Shown piece after piece: positions 44,622 to 56,624 of a stretch of 64,000 bases of DNA (positions are counted from its first letter, which is position 1; each line of letters opens with the position of its first letter). Position numbers and translations under genes: made by a program. The notes beneath the pieces are model-generated. The model was not told the origin of the DNA. It ran no database searches and saw only the letters and a program-made list of their open reading frames with translations. This DNA comes from Alitta virens (lineage: Eukaryota; Annelida; Polychaeta; Phyllodocida; Nereididae): positions 13,731,374 through 13,795,373 of the forward strand of contig OW028580.1 in the NCBI GenBank assembly GCA_932294295.1. The letters run 5' to 3'.

Positions 44622-47600
44622 ATGCACCCAGAAGATACATCAACCTTACTTGGCAAATCTTTAGACTCTGAGAGGCTGGATGGTAAAACAGCTATCGTGA
44701 CTGGAGCAAACACTGGACTTGGAAAAGAAATAACTAAGCAACTAGCCAGAAAAGGTGAGCATATATTAGTTTCTTTCAAATTAATTTATTGATCATATGC
44801 ACAAAATGAAATAGTCACACCAAAAATTACTCAGAAACTTTCAGAATTTGATACAATTTCAAACTGCAATACATAGATTCTACAACAAGGAATATAACTT
44901 ATTTAAAGTGGCAGAGGATTCTATGGTATCATTCTATTCTAGCTCTATGGTATTATTCAAATATGGGATTTGATGTCACATGGCTGCCAATATTTCCATT
45001 TATTTATCAGTGCAGTTTTAACTGTTGTACAAGTTATGGAAAGCTATTCATATTTATTTCTTTACTAGTTCCAATAATTTCCTAAGTGAATTACTTAATC
45101 AATATATTTGTTTTACCACCTCATTTACTTCATTAGGAAAAAATTACTGGGGATTACAAGGAATGTTTGTATGTTCAAACTACTTATTTTCTTATAAACT
45201 AATGGGGTTGGTTCAGTTAAAAAAAAAAAGGTTTTACTTACATATTTCATACTCAAACAATACATTTTTTTTACTTAAAGCAACACCATGTCATGTATTT
45301 TTGTTATATGTTTAACTAAATCTTAAGCAATTTGTCGAAATTTGAGTTCATCAATTTTATGCTGTGGTATGTTTTGTATTAAAAGTTAAAATTGGCTGTT
45401 ACTTAAAAAAAAAAAAAATCCTAAAATGAATATAGACACATAATACAATGGTATCATAATGCCTAAGACCACATGCAGCCAAAGGGAATTATCTTATCAT
45501 TTGCCCATGTCTTGGATCTGTTCCAGCATAGACACCATGCACGACCCAGATAGCATTCCAAATCAATAATGGCAGCCAATATTGAAATAATGCTGGCCAA
45601 AATTTGACTGCTATCTGGGTGCACATCTCTTAACAACTGCTTAACCATGAAGACTTTAAAGGTGCACTGTCTGTCAAATTTGCACATGAAAGTAATGATA
45701 TAAATCAATACTGCCTTATTGTTTCATGATATATTTTACCATTACATGTCCATTTTTGGTCAACAATTTAGTTTCAATTTACAATAAATAATATAAATAA
45801 GAGTTTTTGCCATCAAAAACCTAATATGTAAACAAACCCAATGATGACATCACAATACTATTCCATTGTGTTTTCAATGTTTTGGTCTGGATTTTCTCTC
45901 AATGTATGATACATGTTTTAGTAATTAATGTCGGATAAAATCATTAGATCACACAAATTAAGTGTGCCTTGACTGATAAAGGTTTTTATGACTATTTGAT
46001 TGAGTCTTACAAATTTGACAGACAGTGCAGCTTTAAGCAACACTAGCAACACACTTAGCCACCAGGGGCCTAGCTTAGTGGTGTTGTGCTGGGCTTCCAA
46101 CTACTGGGTTCTGGGTTTAATTCCTGGTCAAGCCTAAGTTGGATAGCTGTTTCATCCATCATCTCATTGCCATGGTCCTTTTCTTCATTCCAGGATGTAG
46201 AGTAATCATGGCTTGCCGAAGTGACCATCTGGGCTTAGTGACCAGAGAAGAACTTCTGAAAAATTTGGAGATCAGATGTGATGACCTAGTATGCATGACC
46301 CTTGACCTTGGTCATTTGAGTTCAGTCAGGCAATTTGTTGATGAGTTCTGTGCAAGTAAGTACACTGTCCACTTTCCCAGAAACTTGCTAGATTGGCAAG
46401 ACATTGACGCAATACTAGATAAACAGGACATTGGTGCCATGCAAAATCATTTCAACATTGGCGACAACCACCAATGTTGAAATGGTGTTGTGATTTAGAA
46501 TCCTGTCTGGGTTGTACATTTTCAAAATGCTACTTTTTTAAATTTCATCACAATTTTTAATTAATAAAGATGAATTGGGCATCACACAACTGCATTTTAG
46601 AAGCATTACCCAGATAACATACCAAATCAATTGAACATCGATGCAACAACACCGGCCAGCAGTAACGATGCCAAAATGATCTGGTACATGGCCAATTGTG
46701 CCACGTGCATGGTTTTTGTCTCATTATAATTAGCTAAAAACCAGGCGTTTTCCATGCGTTTATCCTTCTCATGGAAAACGCACGTGGCACATTTGGCCAT
46801 GTATACTATCTTGGAAAAGGCTTTTATATTTCAAACTTAGCAATTAATGCTGACATAACTAAGCAACCCCCAAAATTATCAAACTAGCTCTCAGATATAA
46901 TTCCAAATTGGGACAACATCGGTGCCACGTTGGGCGATGTCAATACGATGTTGTCCCAATGGCGACCAATATAGAAACGACCTTGGCTCAATTTTGAATG
47001 CTATTTCGGTTGAACATTTACACAGTGGTCTTACTTTTGAGTGCTATGCTGCCAAGATAATAGTCAACAAAAGGTGTAACAAAGAAATCCCACATTCCAA
47101 GATATAAGGAGCCATGAAAGATTTTATGCTATGATTGAGAATGAAGAGTTTGCTGAGATTCACGAACTCAACCCCTTCTTCTTTCCTCAGAACAACCTAG
47201 ACAAATGTAGCAAATGTACAAATATGTAGCAATGGTTTGGTAAGCATATACAATGTTGCAATAGTATTTTTATGATATTCTGTTTTACCTTACAGATGAG
47301 GCTCACTTGAATTATTTGGTAAACAATGCTGGAGTTTATTGCGGAAAACGTTCGAGAACAACTGATGGTTTTGAAGGTCATTTCGGAGTCAACCACTTGG
47401 GTATGTTTTTATATCATGAATTTAATGGCGTAAACTGTTTCTGAAAAACATTTGCATCCCTGTATTATTTCAATGGTATAGCTGGATGTTGGTAGCATGA
47501 GATGCTAAATTGGCAGTGCATTGTACTCGGTGTCTATACTGAGGCAAGTAATGGAACCCACCCAAGGGGTAACAGTTACTATGTACAAAGTTGTCACAGA

Positions 47601-50079
47601 GCAGCCATGTTGGCATTTTTGCCTCACTCAGATATAAGTATGGTGATGTCGTCAGTAGACAATACCCATGGTGAGGTCAAATGAGGTCAACGCAGCAAAA
47701 TGCCAACATGGCTGAAAAGGGTGTATATCATCTCATCCTTAAGCCTCAGGCTGCAGTTTATATTTTTGACTAAGCTTTATACCACACGGATGTAGCTCAC
47801 GACAAGTACACGGGCTGGGATTCGAATCTGGGATCTTCAAAAGAGCCGGCCAATTTTACTGGACCACCAAGTGTTTGAAATCTACAATACAATTTCCTTT
47901 TTCCTGTTCTTTTCTTTAGGTCATTTTCTTCTCACCGTGTTGTTGTTGGACAAAATGAAAGCAAGTGCCCCAGCCAGAATCATCAATGTAACTTGTGAAG
48001 GTAACATATTGCAATTATTTCAGATATTTCAATACAGCAATTTCACTGACTTGGAAACTAAATACCAGTAGAGAAAACTGCTCCAGGTGATGTCATGTGA
48101 ATGCAGGACTCCCATTGGATAAAGTAGTCCATTGAGCATATGACAGTCCTGTATTCACATGAATTCGTCTGGAGCTGCTCTCTCTCTCTGCTGCGGAGTT
48201 TAGTTTCCAACTCAAATATAAACAATTCATAATTAATTTCTATAATTACTTTCTTCAGCATATAGATATGGGAAGCTGGACTTGGAAGATCTGCATCTGG
48301 AGAGGAATTGGAGTTGTTTCAGAGCATATGCAAAGAGTAAAACTGCAAATTTGCTTTTCACTCTGGCTCTAGGAAACCGACTGAAAGGTCAGTATGCTGT
48401 CTTTCTGTCTTTCATCCTTTTAATTCAGAACCACTATCCACTACCCAGATAACATGCTAAATCAGCTCCACTTTGATGCGACGCGGGCCCACAGCAGCCA
48501 ATGTACGAGTTTAGATAATGATAACGATGTACTATTAATCTATTAATCTATGTAAAATTACATACAAACTCTTTTTGAAAAAAAAACAAAAACATGAGGA
48601 TATCAGCGTGATTAAACAATCTTATTGATGCAGGTATAAATGACATGAACAGTTTATTTGTTTTACACTTATACGGTCTCATTCTGATAGGAGTCTTTGG
48701 TAACATTCCTTTAAGGGGCGTACTTCATTATCTATTATGTCTTTTTAATTGTCATTGTCTTCTTCCTCATTACATCGAAGTAAAGTGTCTCAAAATTTTT
48801 CAGATTCCCATAACCAAGACTGTTTGCATTTGTTATGAATTCTTTCAATGGCCTTTCTCTCATTTAGTTTCAAATTACCAAACCAATAGGCAGAAAGTAA
48901 GAACTGTATCACAAAGGTGTAAAACAAAGTTAGAATCTTACTATCAACATCAAGACATCTTAGCTTTCTTAGGAAATACAGACTTTGAGGCTGTTTTGGA
49001 CTTGGTCAAATTTGTTATCAATCAGTGTACCTAGGACAAGTCAGTGTCTCAACCGATTAGTCACATATAGCAACTGGTGGACCATATAAAAAAATTCAAA
49101 CATTCAATTTGACCAAAGTAAGCATTGTTGTCAGTATCACAGTGCTTCTTAGCCCACAGGCCTGCAATAACCATGATAACAATGTCATCAGCGTATTTAA
49201 GCACATTAAAATTTTCTTGCAACTTTGGACAGTTTCAGGTTGCTAAATGCACGAGTCGTGCAATTTCAGGTCGCCACTGCTTCCAATTTTATGAGATTGG
49301 CTATTATGATTATATTAATGTTTTTCACAGATACTGGAGTTTCAGCATATGCGCTTAGTCCTGGAATAATTCTGAATCAGACGGACATCATACGGAATAT
49401 GGAGAAACACAAAGCCAATATTTTGAAATGTCTTTTAAAAATCTGTTTCTTCAATCAAATCAACACAGTCAGTCAAGGGGCTCAAGGTGTAGTCTATTGT
49501 TGCATTGAGCCAACCTTGGAAGAAGAATCTGGCAGTTATTATTCCAGGTAGGTTATATTAATAACTTCACCCCACACATTGCTTATTGCAGTGAATATTA
49601 AAATTAGAGTCTGGAGGAACCTTAAACAAGTACCTAATACAATATCCCATTAATTATGAATCAACCAAGTTTATGATACCTGGTAGCTGATTGCTAATTT
49701 AGTCCACTTTGTAACCATTGAAGGTTTGGAGGTATTCAAGCGGTTCTAATTTGAAATCTTTGAATCTCACTTGGCTGTTGTTTTCTGAAAATTTTCTCAG
49801 CACTCCTAAAGACTCAGAAACTTTGGATGCCTTATACTCCACCATGATATTTTATTCTTAGAGATGTTATGCCAATAAAATGTAAGTTATTTTCCTCCTA
49901 CTCAGGATATAAATATTACTTGCTATACTGAATCATTTTTCAATTATTTTATTTTTGTCAGTGACGGTTGTCAAATACATCCAAAACCTCATGCATCGGA
50001 CCCAGAAATTGCAGAGACATTATGGAAGTTGAGTGAAGAAATGACTGGACTGAGAAAAAAGAGCATCAGACGAAAATAA
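44622..50079 (+). CDS. Retinol dehydrogenase 11-14-like SDR, gene 2 (Ser-to-Cys)
   Basis: Seven exons: 44622-44754, 46194-46355, 47296-47400, 47920-48000, 48259-48387, 49331-49547, 49962-50079; GT-AG throughout, 314 residues, intron phases identical to gene 1. The ATG at 44622 was chosen as the first in frame; the product has 13 more N-terminal residues than gene 1. TGANTGLG is at 27-34, NNAG at 108-111, Tyr184 and Lys188 in YAKSK. The position of the catalytic Ser is Cys159 (NVTCE; gene 1 has NVTSS). After the active site the usual HPG is SPG. The rest is intact with no stops, so it looks like a maintained gene with altered or lost oxidoreductase activity, perhaps a binding or regulatory role. 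AATAAA overlaps the stop codon. Confidence 0.9.
45544..45620. mobile_element. 77-bp MITE, CCCAGATAGCA family
   Basis: ACCCAGATAGCA at the left and TGCTATCTGGGT at the right are exact mirrors. CATTCCAAATCAAT follows the left end as in related copies. Lies in intron 1 of gene 2. Confidence 0.7.
46063..46178 (+). mobile_element. 3'-truncated family A SINE abutting a splice acceptor
   Basis: GGCCTAGCTTAGTGGTG, GGGTTTAATTCCTGG and GGATAGCTGTTTCATCC..TCTCATTGCCATGGTCC match the family through the first half of the tail. It ends about 15 bp before the AG of exon 2 of gene 2, so the branch point probably lies inside the SINE. Confidence 0.8.
46391..46515. mobile_element. MITE remnant with a perfect 14-bp hairpin
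   Basis: CATTTCAACATTGG (46448-46461) and its exact complement (46471-46484) form a stem with a 9-nt loop. The right end GAATCCTGTCTGGGTT resembles the CCCAGATAGCA family. Lies in intron 2 of gene 2, directly after exon 2. Confidence 0.6.
46608..47012. mobile_element. CCCAGATAGCA-family element interrupted by a hairpin MITE
   Basis: The left end ACCCAGATAACATACCAAAT and a right end TTTTGAATGCTATTTCGGTT bracket about 400 bp. The interior carries GATGTTGTCCCAATGGCGACC-like sequence. A distinct hairpin MITE sits inside at 46685-46803. Confidence 0.5.
46685..46803. mobile_element. 119-bp hairpin MITE
   Basis: The ends (46685-46708 and 46780-46803) match as inverted repeats at 23 of 24 positions, starting TACATGGCCAA. 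An inner perfect stem GCGTTTTCCAT / ATGGAAAACGC lies at about 46745-46780. A relative is at 17208-17342 in glass intron 7. Confidence 0.8.
47480..47585 (+). mobile_element. Headless family B SINE fragment
   Basis: GCTGGATGTTGGTAGCATGA, then TTGTACTCGGTGTCTATACT and GAGGCAAGTAATGGAACCCA follow the body of the 59.2-kb SINE in order. The tRNA-like head is absent. Confidence 0.65.
48770..49215 (-). mobile_element. Decayed LINE RT fragment in gene 2 intron 5
   Basis: Minus-strand translation gives VLKYADDIVIM (catalytic YADD box, near 49175-49205). Downstream, after frame breaks, comes LTLFYTFVIQFLLSAYWFGNL and ERKAIERI (near 48880-48930), the usual post-palm order in LINE ORF2. Stops and frameshifts are present, so it is inactive. 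Confidence 0.65.
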
Positions 50080-50189
50080 AACGTGAAATCAGAAAAAAAA
50101 AAGTGAAATGATCAAGGGTGCTTTTTGTGCCGTTAATAACATTTAGCTGTATATGAAGACCAACAGCACAACTTTTTGCTCTTCTTACT

Positions 50190-50885
50190 AATATAGACCT
50201 GATGCAGTTGACAGGTCTACCAGTGAGCAATCATTGTAGTACAGTTCTTATTGTGAAGGACGACTGAATCAATTCTAGGAATTTGTTAAGTTCTTTGGGC
50301 AGAACTGATGAACCAATCATTCTGGTACAGGTCTAATTTATTGTACAGGCCTAATGGACTAGTAGACCAATAACTGTTCTAGTAACATGTCTACTTCATT
50401 GTACAGGACCACTGGACTAATCATTTTAGTACAGGTTCATTGCATAATAATAATGGAACAATCATTCCAATAACAGGTCTAATTCATTGTACAGGACTAC
50501 TGGACCAATCATTATAAGAAAGGTCCGGTTTATTGTACAGAACTATTGGACCAATCATTCTAGTGACAAGTCTAATTCATTGTTCAGGGTCAACAGAGCT
50601 TCTTGTACATGCCTAATTCATGGTACGGGAATGACGAACCAGTCATTATGTAGGTGTAAGTAATTGTACAGGACTTATGGACCAACTATGCCAGTAAAGG
50701 TCTAGTTTATTGTACAGGACCAGTGAACCAATTTTTCTAGTAACAGGTGCAGTTCATTGTAAAGGATCAATGAACCAATTTTCTCGTATAGGTCTAGTTC
50801 ATTGTACAAAGGTATAATTCAGGACCAATAATACTTGTAACAGGTCCATTTCATTATACAGGATTAATTGACCAATCATTCCAAA
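50190..50885 (+). repeat. Degenerate minisatellite (~45-50 bp unit)
   Basis: The unit is roughly GGACCAATCATTCTAGTAAC, then AGGTCTAATTCATTGTAC. About 14 diverged copies run just downstream of gene 2. Unit length varies and some units are truncated. Confidence 0.8.
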
Positions 50886-51458
50886 ACACAGATCTTGTTA
50901 TGTTAGATATTGGCTCACATTTTGGCTTGGCTCCAAGTTGGCCAAGCATTGAGCAATATTTTAAACTATAACTGTATTTAGCAATTAATGTAGAATGACT
51001 TTGTACTGCATATTGCAAATGCATAGTATGATATATTTGATAATACATGATATTATTAACTCCTATTACTGCACATGTTATGTATGCAAAATATCCAGTT
51101 ACCTACAGAAACAGTATGTTTTCAACAGCACTTTTCCTATACCAAAAAACGTGTCAAAGTTTCATCAAAGTGTAGGTTAAAATTTGTCATTCTCCGCGAC
51201 AAAATATTTTTGATGGTGGGGTGAAATTTTAAATAACACAACAACAAGCAATGTCATATATTTTTTTAGTGAATAAATATGATATAATATATGATATAAT
51301 TTTGCGACTCATTTTATCATTAGTTAATATCTTATAAGAATTAATAATGAATAATGTACAAATGTAAATAGGAAATGAATCTTGATTCTTGTCCTCCTTA
51401 TACTTTCTTGTGACTTATAACTGCAATTTTATTATTTCTCTGTATAGTTTTGTTGCTT

Positions 51459-51596
51459 AATATGCCATTTGTTGAATAATGTCACAAGTATCCATCGTAT
51501 TGATTAAACTGCTTTTGAAAATTGAAACTGATCAGTTATATATTTATCGTATGAACACTGAATAATGTGGGAATTCCTCCAAAGTAAACCATAACA
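51459..51596. repeat. Left member of direct repeats flanking the Ty3-like remnant
   Basis: Starts AATATGCCATTTGTTG and ends AAACCATAACA. About 75-80% identical by eye to 54164-54299. The TG...CA boundaries (from 51463) fit short LTRs, but similarity extends slightly beyond them and no target duplication is evident. Confidence 0.6.
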
Positions 51597-52099
51597 TTGG
51601 AAAATATCTAGAATTATTAGTAAACAAATTGTCTAGATTAATAAATATGACTAAAACTGTTTTGTGATGATCCACACCAGTCATTAAGATAATACGATTA
51701 CTTTGCAACCTAGTGGTTGACAGGAGCCACCTTGTGATAAAACCCTGAGGTGAGGATCTCACAACTAACAGGAGGTGCTGACTTCTGTTACATCCTCCTC
51801 CTTGTTATAACAATAAGTTTAAACAATAATGTTGAAACTTGTGAATACAGTACGAAATATATGAATAATAAAACCAACACCACACTTGCTCAAATATTTG
51901 AACATAAATATATGATAAATGAAAATAAGTATAGCAACTCATAAAGAATGAAATTTAGACAAATTGACATCGTACAGTTTTCAAACACTTACTGTAGAAT
52001 GACTAACTGAAAGTAGAATGAACAAATAACAAACACATATTGGTGTGATTAAAACTACCCTTATTTAAGATATTATCAAGTTGTTGAAGTATATCAAGT

Positions 52100-54150
52100 T
52101 TTTTACATTGAGCCATAGAATAACCACAACAATCTGGGGGTCGACGTTCTCATTGTGGACATCTGATCAGGTTGATTATCTTCATCTAAATCTGGGGTGG
52201 CTGATGCTGCACTCTCAGGTGCAACTGCCCCTACATTTGGAGTACTCTCTGAATGCTCATCTGCATCCTCACTAGCTTCTTCCTGTGATACAGGAGCTGG
52301 TTCATCCTGAGAGGTCCTTGATACTAAGAAATCTTCTTCGTCTGACTCATCGAACTCAGACAACTCTTCTGTCATCAACCTTTCATCTTCTGGGTTTGTG
52401 AGCACCCAACTCAGGTTTGACTTCAGAGTCCAGCAAACTTCCTAACAAATGATTACGAGTTAAAGTTCTCTGCACCAATCGCTTTCTTGTACCTCCATCG
52501 TGTCTGATTTCCGGACGAACTGTATAGACTGGGATAATACGAATTGGTTGACTAACAATCACATAAATATCTGGCACCCACTTATCAGAGAGCTTGTGCT
52601 TCTCAGTAAAAGCCAATATACAAACCAAAACATGACTCCATCCGCCAAAACTGCAGCATGACATTTGCGGTCTTTCAGATGTTTGTGATGACTTTAAGAT
52701 ATTTCAGACATCTTTCGAGATGTGACTTTTGCATTCCCAATAATTAAAAAAGTTCATTGACTAATTTACTCTAGACAGCTCCTCCTTGATCACTGTGGAT
52801 ATGCTAACTTATTCCACAATGAAAAATGAAGTTGTTGATCAAAGCTTTGGCTGTTACTGCAACTGAATGTCTTGTAACGAGATCGATAATAACAGTATTC
52901 CTGCTGAAACCCTCCTCTAGATGGCTCTAGCATCAAGTGGTCCATACTTAAAACTTCTAATGGCTTTGTAGTCACAATTTGAAGCAAAGGTGCATGACTC
53001 GCAGGCTTCTTTCGCTGCAAACAGCTGCGACAACTGGCTACATAATTTTCAACGTCAGACATCAACCTTGGCCAGAAGAATCATTCCTTCACCAACTGAA
53101 TTGTCCTTTTACGACCCATGTGGCCCATCTCATCATGTAGCTGATGAAGAACAATCAGTTTTAAACAAGAAGGCAACAAAATTTGATCAACAGACACATC
53201 ATTCACGAGAACTGTTCTGAACAAACCATTGTTCTTGATGTTAAGCTGTCAAATTCTCGCAGTAAAAGTAAACTATCAGTCGGAATCTGTCTTCGTGTGG
53301 AACATACTCCATCTCTCACAAAAGGTGATAAAGGACTGATGATTGGATCATTTAGCAGATACTCCTTTCATTTTGAAAATGACAAATGACTCGCACAACT
53401 GATGGATTCAGCATCATCAGGAGTCTTCAAACAGAGAGCATGAATCCAAGGCTGTTGTACTTGACAAATGGCTTGAACAACATCAGTATCTCAAAAGACA
53501 ATCTTACCATTGTGATATTTGATGTCAAAAATGAATGCAGGTAATGCAGCTATCCATCTGTGACCAGTGGCATCAAGATGTGCTGTTGTCAGGACATATG
53601 TGAGCGGATTGTTATTTGTGTACACAGTAAATCTTGCACCATGCAAATAATCATGAAAGTGTTGTTACTTCCCATTTTAACAATGTCTTCTCACTTCGTT
53701 TCCTGGTACTGTTGTCTCCGCTTAACAACTCAGTCAAAGGGCGAGCAATTCTTGCAAATCATCTATGTATTTCCTTCAATAATTGGCAAATCCGAGAAAT
53801 CTATGGAAGTCTTTTACATTCTGTGAAACCGTCCTTCAGGGTCAACAGAAATTCCTTCACTTACAACATCTCCAAGATATCTCACAGAGTTTTGGAAGAA
53901 CTTACATTTCTTGGGAGCTAAATTTAAGTTGAATGATTTCAATCTCTCAAACACTTGTTGGAAGAGAAAACCAAGATGTCATCTAAATAAATCTGAACAA
54001 AATCAAGATGTATGCAAGACTGTTGGTCAAGACGAAAGGAAGTCTACAAAATTCCCCATGGCCCAATGGACCAGCCGCGAATGCTTCTCATGTGTATATA
54101 CTCCTTTTTGATGGGAACTTGATGAAATCTAGACTTCATGGGCACGCTAT
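52100..54150 (-). mobile_element. Decayed Ty3/gypsy-type LTR retrotransposon
   Basis: Minus-strand order matches a pol gene. At about 53980-53820 is the late RT palm (LAPKKCKFF, VRYLGDVVSEG, DPEG). A broken RNase H-like stretch follows. At about 53065-52900 is the integrase N-terminal/core start (DVENYVASCRSC, PLEVLSMDHL). At about 52610-52500 is an integrase C-terminal block (HKLSDKWVPDIYVIV, PVYTVRPE), followed by an acidic tail to 52103. Multiple frame breaks and a missing gag and 5' pol show it is dead. Plus-strand open frames over the same DNA are antisense. Confidence 0.8.
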
Positions 54151-54163
54151 ATTCGTCTTGGTA

Positions 54164-54299
54164 AATATGCCATTTGTTGCATAATGCCAGTATCTATCAT
54201 ATTAATTTAACAGTTTTTTAAAATTTGAACTGATCAGTTATTTGTTTATTGTATAAATATTGAATAATGTGGGAATACGCCCAATATAAACCATAACAA
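54164..54299. repeat. Right member of direct repeats flanking the Ty3-like remnant
   Basis: Shares AATATGCCATTTGTTG, GAACTGATCAGTTAT, ATTGAATAATGTGGGAAT and AAACCATAACA with 51459-51596. Probably a second LTR or LTR fragment. Confidence 0.6.
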
Positions 54300-54369
54300 T
54301 ATCAAACTATAGGCCTATGTAACGTTTCAAAAACGGATATATTATACACAAAAATAATTTCCTTCTCAT

Positions 54370-54914
54370 TCTAAGGCCCGTTCACACTATCAAGAGTAAG
54401 AGCTGAGTGACCACGGACGTCTAAGAGGGACTATACATGCTCAGTCATGGTTAATAGGGAGGCTGTTAATCATGTATAAATTCTTTCGTAGAGCGTTCGA
54501 TGTTCGTTGACCGCTCGGCCAGCGCGGACGGTCAATGGAAGAATGAAAGGCGGCCCCCGGAGGTCCGCAGAGCATCTCCCGAGCGTTCCACGAGCTGTTC
54601 AAGAGTGAATGGCAAGTATAGATGAATGGACAGCCTCCTCTGTGTACCTGTGAGTGTGCACGAGTGGCCGCGAATGGCCACATACGTCTGTAGATCACTC
54701 GCCAACCACTGGCCAACCTCTCACCAAGTGACGACTGCCAAATTTGCTTTAAAATGTTTGCCCTCTCCACGGATCTGGCGGGATTAGGAGCATTCTATGA
54801 ATAAGCATGAGTATCCGTATGAATAAAGTACCAACAAGAATAAGCGGAGTAAAAATAAATCGTCATCCGCGCTAACTCGCCATCCCCACTCGTGACAGTG
54901 TGAGCGCCCCCTAA
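54370..54914. mobile_element. TIR DNA transposon, ~540 bp
   Basis: GCCCGTTCACACTATC at the left is mirrored by GACAGTGTGAGCGCCC at the right. CTAAG flanks both sides (about 54371-54375 and 54910-54914), a likely 5-bp target duplication. The interior is GC-rich relative to the flanks and carries repeated GAGTGGCCGCGAATGGCC-like phrases. The minus-strand open frame inside has no domain. Confidence 0.65.
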
Positions 54915-55450
54915 GTGATAACTTACATTATGTATGGGTATTTACCACTTATTTGCAAGGAATTCCTTGCCTGTTGGCTGGGAATGTTCAATTCTCACAC
55001 ATGACGGTGCTTCCTGATTGGCGAATATCTCTCAAGCACTGTGTGTTCTCAGCTTTAAGCCAATTAATTGACCTAACTTAGCTGTCTCTGTTTAAGAATT
55101 GAGTGTAATCAATGCAAACAAAACTTGATATGCAATAATTTCACAGTAAGAGATTTAATGCCATAAGCCAGCCGATAGGCTATTAGGTAGATTCGCTTGT
55201 ATTAGTCTAACTGGTAAACTAGCAAAATAATTGTCATCAAGCTCAAGGAATTTCCTAATTTATTCAGCTACATTCTGATTGGTAGTTGCAAATGACATAG
55301 CTGCCTCTTGAGATGAGAGGCCAACTAAGGCAGTCAGGAGCCTTGGTATTAGTTAAAGTGTAAGTGTTGTCATCACTGAGCAATGTCATATATGTTGGAA
55401 AATGCCTGTGAATCATTGAAGGAATTCTGCCTACTACAGACATGACCGTC
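54910..55450 (+). mobile_element. Dispersed element, left copy of an inverted pair
   Basis: Matches the reverse complement of about 56625-57258: CTAAGTGATAACTT, GCCTGTTGGCTGGGAATGTTC, AGCCAATTAATTGACCTAACTTA, AACTGGTAAACTAG and CCTTGGTATTAGTTAAAGTG appear in mirrored order. Divergence is substantial, so these are two independent old insertions of one family. No coding capacity recognised. Confidence 0.7.
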
Positions 55451-56080
55451 CTGAATTTCTACTTCACTATTGATGTTCCTGCATTTTGAACTTGTGAAAC
55501 ACTCAATTCCTTGGCCTAGCCATATTTGACACTTAATATATATATATATCATTCCTGAGTTTGAAAATTATCAAAATTATCAGCATCTAATCACAATTTT
55601 TTATGTGTTTTTTTCCGTTTGCAAGAATTATTGTGATGCAGACATTAATATAGTATAATAAAAGTAGATAAGCAAAACTTTATTAGTTTGATAATCATAT
55701 AACTTCAATAACTACTGGAATCACAAGTTGAATTATTTTAGAAATATGAAAATAACTCCTAAAAGGATTTAAATTAGAAATTTAGATATAAATTTATATT
55801 TAGATTAAAGACTTCAATTCTAATGGTGAATTATATTATACTGTATGACTGATTTTTGATTAACAAATTTAACAATACATTACATAACAAATTCATACAT
55901 CAATACATTAGACAATGATCTTATTGATTCAACCACATTTGCCTGTATTCAGTACAGTGAAATAAGTACTGTCATGTCTTATTCTACTTTTTGCATGATG
56001 TCCTCAATTCTTTCTATTATTGTGAAACAATGTACTTTGTCATTTGCTTGGCCTTAAATGGCACAGGTGGATTGCTGGGT

Positions 56081-56088
56081 TATAAATA
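56081..56088 (+). promoter_or_regulatory. TATA box of dehydrogenase gene 3, copy A
   Basis: TATAAATA lies 113 bp upstream of the ATG at 56202, with no intervening ATG-initiated long frame. A start about 30 bp downstream would give a leader of roughly 90 nt. The duplicate lies at 60235-60242. Confidence 0.55.
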
Positions 56089-56624
56089 TTGCAGGAGCCT
56101 GGTGAAGAGTACCATTTAGTAGCTGAACAAAGTAAAATTCAGTGAGAGCTTAAGGAAAATATATTTGTCGACTATTTTGGGAGTAAAAGTATCAAGATAA
56201 CATGAACCAAGTTAGGCTTGATGGAAAAACAGCAATTGTAACAGGATGCAACACAGGAATAGGCAAAGTTACAGCCAAGGAATTGGCTAAAAGAGGTAAG
56301 CTCTAAGTTTGTTTATCTATTGACTTCTGTAATGCAAATGTATTACTGTGGTTCTCTATAAACTGTATAAGTTTGTCATATTGCACAATGAACAGGATGC
56401 TAATGAATGGGCAGTTTTGCAGTCTTTAAAATCTATGTTCTCATTATCATCTCATTGTTTTCATTTTGGTAAACTTTAATTTAATAATTACATGTAGGCC
56501 TAATTATTTGTTTGGACAGAGAAATGTATGACTAAATTACTGTGTTCTACAGATGCAAAATTTAGTTTGAAACATACTGTCTCTCTCCCGGACCCCATAG
56601 GGTCCCTAGAAACTGATTGTGAAA

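Noticed and set aside
49125..49358. Extra upstream coding sequence joined to exon 6 of dehydrogenase 2
   Set aside because: The acceptor at 49330 fits the conserved phase and family alignment; upstream sequence is LINE remnant on the other strand.
53183..54111. Plus-strand open frames at 53.0-54.1 kb
   Set aside because: Antisense to the decayed retrotransposon pol, whose motifs are on the minus strand.
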